Source: Maratus speciosus
Lineage: Eukaryota; Arthropoda; Arachnida; Araneae; Salticidae
Direction: 5' to 3'
NCBI GenBank assembly: GCA_963932465.1
Contig: OZ010799.1
Coordinates: 160,390,761 to 160,454,760 of the forward strand
DNA length: 64,000 nt
Shown one piece after another: positions 1 to 11,964 of this stretch; the first letter of the stretch is position 1; every line of letters begins with the position of its first letter. The notes beneath the pieces are model-generated. The model made no database searches. It saw only the letters and a list, made by a program, of their open reading frames with translations, and was not told where the DNA came from. A program made the translations under genes and the position numbers.

Positions 1-303
1 CATCAGAAATTTACTAAAACCATCACCAACCATGACGAAACCATGAAGTTACGTGCAAATGACATAAAAGGACTTTCCTGAAATCTTTGGTGAGCTAAAC
101 AGATAATCGGAATTAGAAACGCAAGGTTTTAATTTTTACTTCTTGAAGTAGTGGGATCGACTTTTACGCGTTATTTTAATTTTTTCTCTTTAAGTACAGA
201 TGGTCGACTTATACGCAAGTATATACGGTAAAGAAAAAAACAGAGGTAAGGTCCCAAATGCAAGGGAGTCAGATCCTTGTATGAAAAACAAATTAAAAAC
301 ATA

Positions 304-2495
304 GGGTAGATTGGGTGAAGATACCGCAGTTTTTTACTAAATAGTTTTTAAAATCGCCTGTTGTTTATATTTGTTATTCATTGATTTCTTGTTAAAGTTT
401 AGACTCTTATGTATGATTTTAAAACTAATTTCATTTTACAGATGTTATAGAAAGCATCGAAAATTTTGATTTTATAAACACTTGCATTTCGGCATCTTTC
501 CATAGATATGGGAAAGATGGCCAACTATCTAGGGGTAAGATGCCTTATGGAGTTTCAATGTAAACAATAATTTTTGTGAAGCAGTATAAAACATAATAGG
601 ACGAATAAATGTAACTTTAATATTTTAGACATACTAAAGTTGTTAACTTACTTAATATTAGGAAATTACAAAAATATGAATGTAAGAAACGCTGGCAATG
701 TAATAAAAAAACAAACTAATATTAATTTGTTACTTAATTGTTTATGTTATATTAATATATTTCTTTGTATAATATTTATTTAATATATTATGTTTTAATT
801 AACATTTAAAAGAATTATGGCTTTTAAATACGACTATTTTTAAACATAAACATTGTAACAAATTTAACAACAGTAAAGACACTGTGATAAAGTGCTTTAG
901 AGTCAAGCTTTTTTGTTAAGGTTTATCACATGTCCCTTTGTTGTTTTTAGCATTTTCTCAGGTCTGCCACAAACTGCACATTTTTTTAGGAACATTGAGC
1001 AGCTTTTATATAACCAACAGTTTCACTGAATGCACTTGATCCCATCAAAATGTCCAGGGGTTTTACTGCACTTTGCTAGACACTCTCAAGACCATTCTCA
1101 TTCACTTAAAAAAAAGATCATCGTCTTCTGAACCTTGGGAGGGAATTTAATCATCATCGTCAGTTGAAGATTCTGTCTTTCTAACCTTTGACTTCTAATC
1201 TAATTCCTTTTTAGAAAGGCTTGAGAGACTTGGAAATTCGCAGTTGCTATTGTCATACCGATTTAGTTTGGCTTTTATAGGCTTTTAAAATTACTTTTAT
1301 TGGAACATTAAAATGACAAAAAAAAAAAAAAAAAAAAAAAAACAACTTTGGTGAAAATTACGCCATAAACGATACATTAAAAATGTCAAATTTGAAAAAG
1401 CTAATTTTAAACTGTTGTGTTGATCTTATTTATTCAATCACGAAAGTAGCAGTTAGCTGTCTCGACAGCAATTGATTCTGTCTTAAAATCCCTCAGCCAA
1501 AGGGAAATGAATGGAAACCTGATTACAGGAGATCGCCACTAGTAGTTTAATTATGATTTAATCTATCTTCCGTAATTTTTTCAAGGCAGATCCAGTTAGC
1601 GTGTTTTTAGAATCTGCGATGTCTGCATGGAGGTTGGCGAGCATAGCTCGTAGGGGGCAGAAACCCCTAGTTATCTAAAACTATATTATATACTACTACC
1701 GATATTTACATTTATTAAAATTATTTATAACTGCATTTGAAATAAAATTTTTAAGAATGATTAAAATTAATAATTATTAAACTATTATTTATAAGGTCAA
1801 TAAAGTTTATTTATAAGGCAGAATACATATAGAAACCTTTCAAATTATGTTCACCGTAGATTTTAATATTTCTTTATGTCCTTTAAACATTTAGAAAATT
1901 TATAATTTTAATAAATGATTTTTTTAATCAGCATATAAAAATCACGATTTAACCACTGATTTAAATTATCTGATGAAAATCGCTGAGAAGTAAATTAGTA
2001 GCTAAGAGTAATTTAAACAATAAAGAAACAACCAGGCACTTGACCGCAACGGAAAATAACCGGCTTCTTACCCCAAGGGAAAACAACCGGCATCTTTCCC
2101 TCAAAAAGTTTCGTCGACTCACCACAAAGTATTGGGCAAGACTCCGGTGCCCCTCACTGACGTGAAGAAGCGGGAACCGACCACCATTTATACTTTGCAG
2201 AAAAGCCCGGATCAGTACTCTCTAAAAACATCAGATTTATTTCTCTGGTGTTTAAACTAAGACTTAGGCAAATACAAAAGTCACGTAAAAGATTTTGTAA
2301 CAGAAGTGTTAAGACAAAACAGCAATTAAAAAAGTCCCACTTATTTTTTTTTTAAAAGAACGCAAATGAAAATTAAAGTATCACTAGGGAACCCTCTTCC
2401 TTACAACTGAGCAGCGTTTACTTACATCGCCTGCGCATATGAAAATTGCGTGATAGGGCATATTGTACAACACGGCATCTCACCTCAAGTTACCC
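304..2495. mobile_element. TIR DNA transposon remnant with GGGTA ends
   Basis: The left end (GGGTAGATTGGGTGAAG) and the reverse complement of the right end (GGGTAACTTGAGGTGAG) form a terminal inverted repeat of about 25-30 bp, flanked by TA on both sides. Subterminal motifs (GGGAAAGATGG near 510, ACCGGCATCTTTCCC near 2090) echo the ends, as is common in DNA transposons. On the minus strand about 890-1,130 there is a short cysteine-containing frame with one stop (CAVCGRPEKM), which may be a transposase tail; this is weak. The family was not identified. A 25-A run (1,318-1,342) and a Helitron-like 3' end (to 1,670) lie inside. Confidence 0.55.
1630..1670 (+). mobile_element. Helitron-like 3' end (hairpins then CTAG)
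   Basis: The stretch holds a CGAGC-ATA-GCTCG hairpin, then a GGGG/CCCC hairpin running straight into CTAG followed by T. It shares the GGTTGGCGAGC lead-in and the terminal CCCCTAG with the element ending at 13,177. CTRR followed by a host T is the Helitron 3' signature. I could not find the 5' end of this copy. Confidence 0.45.
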
Positions 2496-2725
2496 TATGT
2501 TTAAATAGATTTAACTAATGCAGGACATTAAATTAAGAAAGGTATCTCCAAGATACAGTGCATCCGTAAGCTCAGCGTTCGTCTCACCCCACGTAGTGTT
2601 AAATGTGGAAAGATATTAAACAGTTGCAAATGACAGGGACTTGGCTAAAACTATTTTATAATATGATAAATCATCCATAAAAATTCATGTTTAACACGCG
2701 CTAATTATACTGTGATATAAATTCA

Positions 2726-3171
2726 TTAACCCATTGCATCATTAGCGCATAAATGCATGCATTCTACGATTTTTTTTTTTTAATTTAGAAATTACGCATT
2801 CATACCAGAAGTTCTGAATAGTAATTGTTTCTTTATTTAATGACACTCATTTGGTGATTCCATAAGCCTTTCATGGTCAAGTAATTATATTTCTGTAATG
2901 TTGAATTCACAGCAAAATTTTTGAAAAAGTTTACTTCAAACCAAAGAAAACCAAATTTACAACTTTTTTTCCACCACAGTTTTAAAGTTAATTAAACGTT
3001 TGTGGTAGAAATCTTGATTGAAATTATGTGGGACATAATATATGCCCCCGCCCTTGAAGGGGATAGTGTACAAATTCTTCTTTTGGAATTTAAGGTGATT
3101 GGGAATTTCCTAATAAAAAAAGAAATTCCTGAAATGCACGCATATATGCGCATTTGATGCAATTGGCTTAA
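2726..3171. mobile_element. TTAA-flanked piggyBac-like MITE
   Basis: TTAA at 2,726-2,729 and 3,168-3,171 flanks an inverted repeat: CCCATTGCATCA at the left and the complement of TGATGCAATTGGC at the right. The similarity continues inward through GCGCAT and ATGCATGCATT versus ATGCACGCAT. A TTAA duplication with ends starting CCC/GCC is typical of piggyBac. The interior has no coding capacity. About 440 bp long. Confidence 0.65.
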
Positions 3172-3288
3172 AGAAACACTTCAATACCAAAAGATAAATA
3201 CTCAAAAAATAATAATGAAAATAATAATTATTATACTTAATAAAAGTCTCCTTTTTAAAATAAACTAGTATGTTGTGGCCATCACAAA

Positions 3289-3896
3289 ACTTTCTTCTAT
3301 CTCATACTTGTCAATACTTAAAAATTCATTATCACAGTGCATCTATGCTCATCATGAGGATTCTAAAAAGATGAAATTCCGTGCATTAGTTCTTGAGATA
3401 TTACTGTCCCTGAAATCGTGTAAATCCATCAAAATGCAGCATAGCTGAGCCACCTATTGGGTGATTTACATCAGAACCTAATTGTCATCAACTTATGTCA
3501 ATGTCTAACTGAATATGAAGTTTTGTGGAAAATCCGTGCATTAGTTCTTGAGATAGAGCTATTGCGAAAATCATGACAAATGCAGCATAACAGCGCCACC
3601 TGTTGAGCGATTTACACCAAAAACTAATCAGCACCCATTTATATCAGGGACTAACTGAATATAATTTTTTATTAAATTCCGTGCATTAGTTCTTGAGATA
3701 GGGCGCCCACAAAATTTATGTCACATACAGACAGACAGACAGACAGACTAACAGATTCACAGACTCACAGACAGACATTTTGTAAAATCATGTTTTTCGG
3801 GTTCTCTGACCCCTAAAATGTGTAAATCCGTCGAAAACCGAAAGTCGAAAATTTTCACGAATCCAATACTTTCTTCTTATAAAAATAGAAGAAAGT
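3289..3896. mobile_element. TIR element with three ~150-bp internal repeats
   Basis: It starts ACTTTCTTCTAT and ends ATAGAAGAAAGT, a 12-bp inverted repeat. The right end also folds on itself (ACTTTCTTCT at 3,868 with its complement). Inside, the motif CCGTGCATTAGTTCTTGAGA recurs near 3,380, 3,533 and 3,678, marking three diverged direct repeats of about 150 bp. A (CAGA)n tract follows at 3,727-3,775. No coding potential was seen. Confidence 0.55.
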
Positions 3897-4002
3897 AAAA
3901 ATCTAAATCAAATTAAAACATAATTTTTTTTAAACCAACATTTAAAATTTAAGAGAAATTAAACTTATTTGTTATTTACTATTTGTTATTATTAACTCTT
4001 AA

Positions 4003-4596
4003 TATATAGGGTGCTGCGGAATTCGACAAAAAAATTCAGTTGGGAGATAGTAAGCATAAAGAGGATGAAAAATTGCCACTGGGTCTTAAACCACTTGTGC
4101 AGTCATAATTACAGGATGTTTCATCCAAACTGAACTTTCGTTGAAAGTGATAGTTTTGAGAAAAATAAAAACATTGCAATGAAAATGGAACGATATGTAT
4201 CTTGTTTTGTGTGAAATGTTCTAACATCACGAAAAGTTCCAGAAAAACAGGGTTCTCAAGCAATGGATGACCCTATGAAATGGTAATTGCAGTCCAAATT
4301 GTGGAGCGTCAAGTGCATACTGTTGGCGCGTATAATAGAAACCTCTACCACTTTTTTTTTATATTATCACATTTACAACAAAAGTGAGAATGTCTATTCA
4401 AAGTTTTATTTTAATATACATCAGTTTTCTGAAAGTTATTAACGTAACCCCAAATTGAGTTAACGTATAAAATATTGCTTGTTTGATTAAATACGACGTC
4501 TGCGACCCCATGTTGTATGGTAATTTTTCATCCTCTTGTTGACTACTAACACCTCTCTAGATTTGTCGGTCGAATTCGGTAACACGCTGTATATAA
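4003..4596. mobile_element. MITE with long TIRs
   Basis: The left end (TATAGGGTGCTGCGGAATTC) is mirrored at the right (GAATTCGGTAACACGCTGTATA). A second conserved block, GAGGATGAAAAATT, lies about 50 bp inside each end and is also inverted. TATA lies at both ends, consistent with insertion at TA. The GGGTG-type end is common among Tc1/mariner-related MITEs. The 75-codon minus-strand frame inside is not a recognisable protein. Confidence 0.55.
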
Positions 4597-4639
4597 AAGA
4601 AATCAAATTAAAAAATCATTATCCAATTTCCTGAACACT

Positions 4640-4981
4640 CTCCATTCAAATAAAATAAAGCATTACCATAAAGGTTTCTTTAATCAATAGTATAATTGCA
4701 CATTATTCAACACCTCTCGAATCCCTTTCATATTCTTCCTTTATAACATTTTAAGAGAAAATCAATACATGGCAGTATTTAATGTATTCAGACATTTGCA
4801 CGGCTTTAAATTATTCAAAGTGCAACAAAATACTCCTTACAAAGAATCGAAGTAAACTTCGAAGTAATCTTTAAGCCGCGCGAAAAGAGCGTTTTCTCTT
4901 CTTTAATAGCATTTAATTCAAAAATTTTACCTTTCACAAGTGGGATATTTTTTATTCCTTTTAGGTGTGTTCATAATTATA
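4640..4981 (+). repeat. ~0.85-kb unit, copy 1 (partial)
   Basis: It carries unit landmarks in order: CACCTCTCGAATCCCTTT, ACATTTTAAG, ATGGCAGTATTTAATG, ATTCAGAC, TACAAAGAATCGA and a GCG.GAAAAGAGCG block. It is cut off by the Tc1-ended foldback at 4,982. The unit has no conserved reading frame among copies. Confidence 0.6.
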
Positions 4982-7010
4982 CACTATATGGCCAAAGGTG
5001 ACCGGCCACATACGATTTTAGACATTTTGTTAAATATCTAGAAAAATACATGAGAAATTAACCTAAAACTCCAGGTGTGCAAACAGTATGGTATAAGGTC
5101 ATATATATCCGAGAAGATTTTTTTTCCCGAAACCCTATAGGGGACCGTCAACAAATTGAAAAAGAACAAATATCTTTTGGATAACCCTGTAAAAACAAAT
5201 GAAGCAAAAGCGTTCAAACTCGAGATTATGATTAAGTGGCTTCTTGTAATAAACTGTGTTCATTTTTATGAGGATAGCCTGTATACTCGTAGAGAAATTA
5301 AGATTTTTATAAAAACAGTCCCAAATTTCGCGAAGTTTTTTTGCTTATAATTTGCAGAGTTCTTATTATTAAAAAAATGTTCTTTTCAGAAAATATGACA
5401 AACAGCATTGTACACAATACCCTGCAATCAGAATTAAATAATAATAAATAATTGGATTAAACATGAGCAGGTATACAAAAAAAAATTTCACTGCGCATGC
5501 GCGATTGCAATCAAAATATAATGTGCATAATATATTAGCTAAGTACATAGAACAACTTTTGTGAAAGTCTCAAAATCATAGCTTGAAAATTCTGAAAATT
5601 ATCGTCGAAAGAATAAGCTCGAAATCCGTTGTTCCCAAAAGGAAGCATAAAGACGAGGAGTTGTATCAAATATCTGTTGATTAGTGCCAAGATACCGTGC
5701 ACGATATTGCATGTACTACTATATTTGGATAAACCCCCACATCATTTTGCTTCCTTTTGGGAACAAGGGATTTCGAGCTTATCGACGAAAATTTTCAGAA
5801 TATTCAAGCTATGATTTTGAGACTTTCACAAAAGTTGCTCTACATACTTCGCTGATATATTATGCACATTATATTTTGATTGCATTAACGCATGCGCAGT
5901 GAAACATTTTTTAGTAAACCTGCTCATTTTCATCAATTTTTATTATTTTTTTATTCTGATTACAGGGTATTGTGTACAATGTTGTTTGTCATATTTTTTG
6001 AAACGACCTTTTTTCTTATATTAAGAACTCTGCAAATTCTCAGCAAAAAACTTGGCGAAATTTGGGACTTTTTTTTTTTATAAAAACCTTAATTTCTCTA
6101 CGAATATACATGCTATCCTCATAAAAATAAACACAGTTTATTACGGTAAGTCACTTAATCATAATCTCCAGTTTGAATGCTTTTGCTACATTAGTTTTTA
6201 CAGGGTTTTCCAAAACATATTTGTTCTTTTTAACCTTTTGGAAAAATGGTTATTGTCCTGTCAGGGTAGGAAATCAAAAGCCATATCTGAAGCGTTTTAT
6301 TGGTTCAATCCGCATTTTATTCGTTTTCTGATATGTCTATACACTAACCTTTACTTTCAACAGAGATGGATACTTCTGTTGCCACAATGACAAAAAAGTA
6401 ATAAAAACTACAAAAAAAAAATAACTCAGAAACAAATTGATATATAGCTTTCAAACAAATTGCATTTAAAAGTACATTTTTTTCTCTATACGACGGGGTA
6501 AAAAGTAATATTGTGGGATGTTTAGAAGTTTAAGAATGAAATTTCATTTAAAATGGGCCGTCAGATTTCTACGATGGAAAAGGTGTTTCCCGAACAGCCA
6601 ATGAAATGCTTGGATAATACGTAAGTTTTAGAAGGATAATACGTAAGTTTCAGGAAATCTGACGAGTCGCAGGCGATTTTTGTGGTTTGCAATTTTTACG
6701 TGTAATTACACTATTAATGTTTAATTCATGGCGTACGTAATGTATGATAAACTCCGTGCGATTTTTTATGTTTTAAATTTTAGTCTGAAAAAATCATTTT
6801 CCAAATTGTCGTTGTAATTTGTTAAATTGCATTTTTTCAATTTGTTGTCGACCCCTATGGGGTTTCGGGAAAAAATCTTCACGGAAATACATGACCTGTA
6901 CTATTCTGTTCACACAGCCGGAGTTTCAGGATAATTCCTCATGTATTTTTCTAAATATTTAACAAAACGTCTAAAATTGCAAGTGGCCGGTTACCTTTGG
7001 CCATAAAGTG
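4982..7010. mobile_element. Tc1-ended foldback element (2.0 kb palindrome)
   Basis: The ends CACTATATGGCCAAAGGT and its complement at the right are Tc1-like, with TA at 4,980-4,981 and 7,011-7,012. The element is almost entirely an inverted repeat: the left arm 4,982-5,645 pairs with the right arm about 5,750-7,010, leaving a loop of roughly 100 bp. Matching landmarks include the mirrored GCGCATGCGC near 5,495 and 5,890, and CCCTATAGGGG/CCCCTATGGGG near 5,135/6,850. The right arm carries about 600 bp extra (6,235-6,835). It encodes no transposase and would be non-autonomous. The four short frames inside are arms read in opposite senses. Confidence 0.75.
6235..6835. repeat. Insertion in the foldback right arm, with a dispersed repeat
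   Basis: This block has no partner in the left arm of the foldback, so it was gained by the right arm or lost from the left. Its 6,340-6,545 portion (ACTTCTGTTGCCACAATGAC, AAAAACTACAAAAAAAAA, GATGTTTAGAAGTTTAA) matches 33,305-33,505 on the same strand and 25,370-25,640 on the opposite strand. In the latter it lies inside a Helitron-like element, so this may be a Helitron fragment. A short direct repeat (GGATAATACGTAAGTTT) occurs near 6,613 and 6,635. Confidence 0.5.
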
Positions 7011-7639
7011 TATAAATACGTAGCACCTATAATCGTCGTTTGGCTGTATGAACGGTTTTCCAGAAAACATGCCTTCAGATTTCTTTCTAAAGGGTATAAA
7101 CATGGGATGTGTCACATCATATTCATGATAATTTAATTTTAAAAATTGTGGTTATTTTGTTATTTCTATCCAAAAAAAAATCTTAAGCAGTTTATTGTAT
7201 GAAATTATTATTATTATTTTTTTTTTTTTTTAAATTCAGAATTCCGAAGAGTCCAACATAAAGTTCCTTTCATTAAATAAACTCTAAGAGAATGTTACCT
7301 TTTACAATATTCTCAAGTTAAGTGTGCAACTTTACTTTATTAAGGCGAAAATTAATGGAGTATTTATGAATTGCCCAACAGTTCCCAGTTCAGAAGGTTG
7401 TGGTTACAGTAAAAGCTATCCGGAATTTATACTTTAAAACAATGAAATATGAATTAACCCTTTAAGCGTCCGGCATTTAATATCCTTTATGTTTATTGAT
7501 TCATAAAATAATAGCTATGATAATTATTTGTGCAGGGATTTGTTTATGATTACATTGCGTATTTTTTATCTTTTGCACTGAAGAAAAATAATATCAATTT
7601 TGTGGTAAATCAGCCCTTGAATTCAAAGATTACGTGACG

Positions 7640-8260
7640 GAAAAACACCGTAATCTTTTGACCAGAATTTTAAAGAAAAACACTACATATTGAATTATAG
7701 CAAAATGTGAAAAGTTTGCTGGAACGCCCGTCTGTCTATTTGTCTGTCCCTTCGCATATAACAGCGCAAAAATTACTAAACCGAATCGTTTGAAAATTAA
7801 AATATACAATTGTCGCATAATTTTGTCGAGTCACTTCAAATTTTATGAAAATCGCATTTATAGGTCAATTACAGGGATAGTGAAAAGTATTCCGTTACAT
7901 TACGGCCAATGGGCAAAAATAGTTTCAAGAGCATTTTAATGATGATACACTCTTTCGAACATAATGAAATTGATATGTATTTATGAAGAACACGAAAACA
8001 TACATTCTGTAGAATATGCGGTGCAAAGAATATTTATTATTTACAGGGCCACACAAAGTTTTCCGTTAAATAATGGCATATGGGCAACATTGTTTGGTAG
8101 GTATTTTAATTATGTTAAACTATTTCACATATACTGAAATTGATATAAGTTGCTGAGGTTTGCTACAAGTTATGTCCTGTATAGTGCATGAATGTGGATA
8201 GTATTTACAAGGACAGACAAAAATTTTCAGGTTTTAAGTTTAACTAAATTTTTGCGTATT
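7640..8260 (-). repeat. Dispersed repeat family B, copy 1 (minus)
   Basis: The reverse complement contains GGCCGTAATGTAACGGAA, CCCTGTAATT, GATTTTCATAAA and CTGTTATATG followed by a (GACA)n tract. All are shared with copies at 19.7-20.1 kb and 39.9-40.5 kb. From about 7,870 it grades into two degenerate tandem units of about 170 bp (CATAATGAAATTGATAT ... TGTAGAATATG ... TTACAGGG) related to 38.3-38.9 kb. Confidence 0.5.
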
Positions 8261-9239
8261 AGTCAGTATCAGGCCTTTTCCCTATAAGAAAATGATTTAT
8301 CCCGTTTCTCTTTACCTTTCCTATGTTTTTCCCCTATGGCGAAATGGAACATTCCTTTTCTCTTTATCCCTGATTATTGCAATGCTTTTTTGTGACATTT
8401 GTCATTTTTGCCCCTCAAAATAGCATGAGACCCCCCTTATTTTCGTTTCCATGTTTTTGTACATATATTCAACTAATACCTGATATATTTTGTTTTATTC
8501 AACTGTGGTGCTGATTTGAAATAGGACTAATTCAAAAGTTGCAGATTTTGAAACTTTTGAATATTTAACAGATTATAACTGCTAACAGCATCGATATCCC
8601 GGTACAGTTCTACATCACTTAGCTTGTCCTAATAGTAAACTTTCATATTCTATAAGAAACATTTTGAGGAACTATTGTTTAACTCAGATAATAAGAGCAG
8701 AAAACGGACAAAAACGTAATTTTGATTGCATTTTGTGGCAACATAACAATGAAAATTAACAATGCCGCATGGAACCAAATAAATTTTTCTAAGCATGTAG
8801 TGTTATACTAACAGTTTATGACAAAAGAATTTTGGGATGTTGTTGCTTTCCAGATATATAGCAGTACAAACATACTGGCATTTCAATTTAATGAAAAATG
8901 GGATTCATGGTCTTGAACTTTGACATTTTCTGCAGGACACAGGAATTTTTCAGAGCTTCAAAATTGCACATTATTCATTAAATATGATCTACTTCAACAT
9001 AAAAAAAAATCAAGCGAAACAAAAAATACAACTATCGCACTTTGTCTGATTTTCAAAATAATGGCTCTTAATCATAGAAATATTTTCCATTAAAAAAGGG
9101 TAAATTAAATTTTTTTTTGCCTGGTAACGATTAAATAATAATTAAAGCCATAAGAGATTTGAGTTCAATAAATAGTATATCACAATGTTTGGCGTGGTTT
9201 GTAAAAAAAAAAAAAAAATTGGTACCTTTCCATTATTGC

Positions 9240-9282
<43 letters not shown>

Positions 9283-11003
9283 CTTGGCGCAATTTGGGCG
9301 TCAGAACTTTCGATTTGTTGCCAAATGATATAAACAGTTATGATGGACTTTTTTGTTTAGTTATATATGTACTTTAAATATATGTCTGTTATTAATGTTT
9401 TTTATATACTACAAATCACTTCAGTTTCTATATAAAATTAGATGAATGCCGTCTTTATGTTAAATAAATTGTATAAAACTTGAAAAAAATCCTTGTTGTA
9501 TGAAATGAAACAGTGAATAGTTTGCCAGAAAATATGAGGCAAAATTTCCTTCTCCGCCAAAGCTATTTTCTCTATTTCGCTAAGGTCCCTCCCTATATTG
9601 GAAAAGTACCAAAAAGTGTTTGCACGTTCAGGATTGAAATAAATGGCGCAATAGCATACGTTTTAGTATAGAGTTGGTATAACGTAAAAGTAGCGAAAGG
9701 TCTCCAAAACACTTTGCCCCAACTTACGCCAATTATTATAAAATTAGAATGTGGCATATGTTCGCTTCAAAAACACAGAATCAATTTATCTATTTTTTTT
9801 TTTTTAACGCGTAAGCACACGCGCAGGAGTAAATCTAACGCCACTCACATTTGTACTTCGAAAAAGAAATAATAACTTTCTGGAGAACGCTTCTGAACTT
9901 CCTTGTACCTTTCAAGGTCAAGGTTGAGAAAGGTTGTGTGAAAGAATGTCTTTTCTTTGTTGGCTGGAAGGGGAGAAATATGCCTTTTTTTCGATATGTT
10001 CATTCGTTACGGGATGACGCACCCTAAAATGCTTTTACTGAAAGAGCGACATAAAAGCTACCTGTATATGTTGATGAAAGTGTATTAAATGTAATTAATG
10101 TAAATTTTATAAAATAATTCATGTTTTAAGAGGTAAAAATTATCGTTGCATATTTTCTAAAATAAATAAATAAATAAACGCGCTTTTTACAGGAACTGTT
10201 ACAAAATCGGAAAATAAATATGAAACGCTTGATTTTTCTCCTAAAAAGAAGTAGTACTGAGGCAATTTACAACATAGAGTAGTAGCATTGCTTTTAAAAC
10301 GCATTTAGCCAAAAATATAATGGGAGAAAAAAAATGAGGTGAGATTTACCGCACGCGTGTGGTAACGTTACAAAAATAGGTTTGTGTGCTTACGGTTGAA
10401 TTAATTATTGCCTAAACGACGCCCGGTTGACCAACGAAATATTGTTATAAATATCCAATATTAGCAATATTTCTGATATTATTTACAAGTGTATTGTATA
10501 ATATTTTCAATCACTTTTGATCATTTTTCTGCATTCAGTCGTTTTCAGACTTTTTTTTAACTTTAAATTGCCATTAAGTCCCAAAAACACAAAATTTCTC
10601 TTTTTACAGTTCTTTTCGCAGTAATTCATTTCTCATGACTGTTTCTTTCCCTAGCTTTTTGTGTGTTTGAGGGGTTGACCTAGGATACTGCATAGTCCCT
10701 TAAACCAGAGAAGCGTAGGTACGTATCAGAAAAATTCAAGACATCACACTATGTATAAAACTTAGTCTGAGGACTAATCTGGCGTCCAGTCCTGAGTAAA
10801 GTATAGGCCAATAACCCAATATGGAGGTTAGCAATAAGTATGGGGTCATCAGAGCTCTTGAAATACACTGCTGAACCAATGTTTTTGTTAGTTTTTGATT
10901 GGGGAAATTGGTTGGACCGGTTGATTGAGGTTATTGGCTGGTTTGTATGATTAGTTGATGTTGGTTGATTAAGTTCCTTAGACGATCTGAAAAAGGTGTG
11001 AAA
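8260..11003. other. No gene seen; AT-rich intergenic DNA
   Basis: No open frame longer than 60 codons and no clear inverted repeat was found. It contains an adjacent poly-A run and a 39-T run (9,241-9,279). Text near 10,780-10,990 is richer in GGTTGATT-type repeats. I recognise nothing else. Confidence 0.4.
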
Positions 11004-11957
11004 TGATATTAAAAAAAAAAGGTGGAACCAGAGATAAAAGTAAAGCTGGATCTATAAAAGTTACAGGGAATAAATGGCTAATAGTTTCAGTCTAAAAAAG
11101 TAAGTACCGCGTAGAAAAGTAATGGAAACAGATTATCTGTAAAGCTCATGAAATTACCCAAATGTTTGTTGATAGCTGAAATGTGGACTGAGCTTTACTG
11201 GTGCCTTATATTCAGAATCATATTATCCACTCAAAATGAGTACTGGGTATAGTAAACAGAATGTGGAGTTATGTACTAAACAAATTCTGTCAGGCCCGCA
11301 ATTGTGGACATGATTGCATTGAGTCAATCTAAACTTCACAAAGTTAAAAGAATGTAAACTATGAGGTAATATTTTAAGTATAACATTAATATAGTCAGTT
11401 TGTTGAGGATTTGTTATTAACATTTCTGACATAACACATCTAAAGTAATAATTTTTATTTCATGTAATTACTGTGAAAAGGGAACCTTATGTCAATGAAC
11501 TTAAGCCAGACAAGTAGTTAGCTTATGGTTGAATTGTACATGCTTAGGGTTTTGGGCTTACTTTGGGCTTTGATCTTCCAGGCATATCAGTGACCCCTGG
11601 AATGGAATTTAGTCCATACTTCGTACTGAACTGCCTTCTCAGGTTCTCGCTCATTACCAAATCAACCTCTAACCTATTCTTATGAACCCAAATTTTTTAA
11701 CTGGTTATGAATGTTTGGCATTCAGAATGTGTTAAAAATATCTTTATTTCCCTGATTGAATTTAAGGCACCAGTAAAGCTCAGTCTACATTTTTAGCTAT
11801 CAACAAAAATTTGGGTAATTTCATAAGCTTTACACATTTCATTACTTTTCTACGCACTACTTACTTTTTCAGACGGAAACTATTTGCATTTTTTCCCTGT
11901 AACTTTTATAGATCGAGCTTTACTTTTCTCTCTGGTTCCACCAGTTTTTTATATCAT
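11004..11957. mobile_element. Element with ~200-bp terminal inverted repeats
   Basis: 11,004-11,215 and 11,764-11,957 are reverse complements with moderate divergence. Outer ends are GATATT...GGTGGAACCAGAG and its complement. Inner ends meet at ACTGGTGCCTTA/TAAGGCACCAGT. The 550-bp interior has no meaningful frame. It looks like a foldback-type or long-TIR MITE, inserted at or next to a 0.85-kb unit, which starts directly to its right. Confidence 0.6.
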
Positions 11958-11964
11958 ATATATA

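Noticed and set aside
893..1130. Zinc-finger gene on the minus strand (CAVCGRPEKM)
   Set aside because: The frame is broken by a stop and lies inside a TIR element; at best it is a transposase tail.
3727..3775. Telomere-like or regulatory repeat
   Set aside because: It is a simple (GACA)n tract that recurs near the ends of several dispersed families (7.7, 15.3, 20.05, 40.45 kb).
5629..6390. Four overlapping plus-strand frames of 60-112 codons
   Set aside because: They lie in the arms of the Tc1-ended foldback, are not collinear with any family I know, and mirror each other as opposite-strand readings of one inverted repeat.
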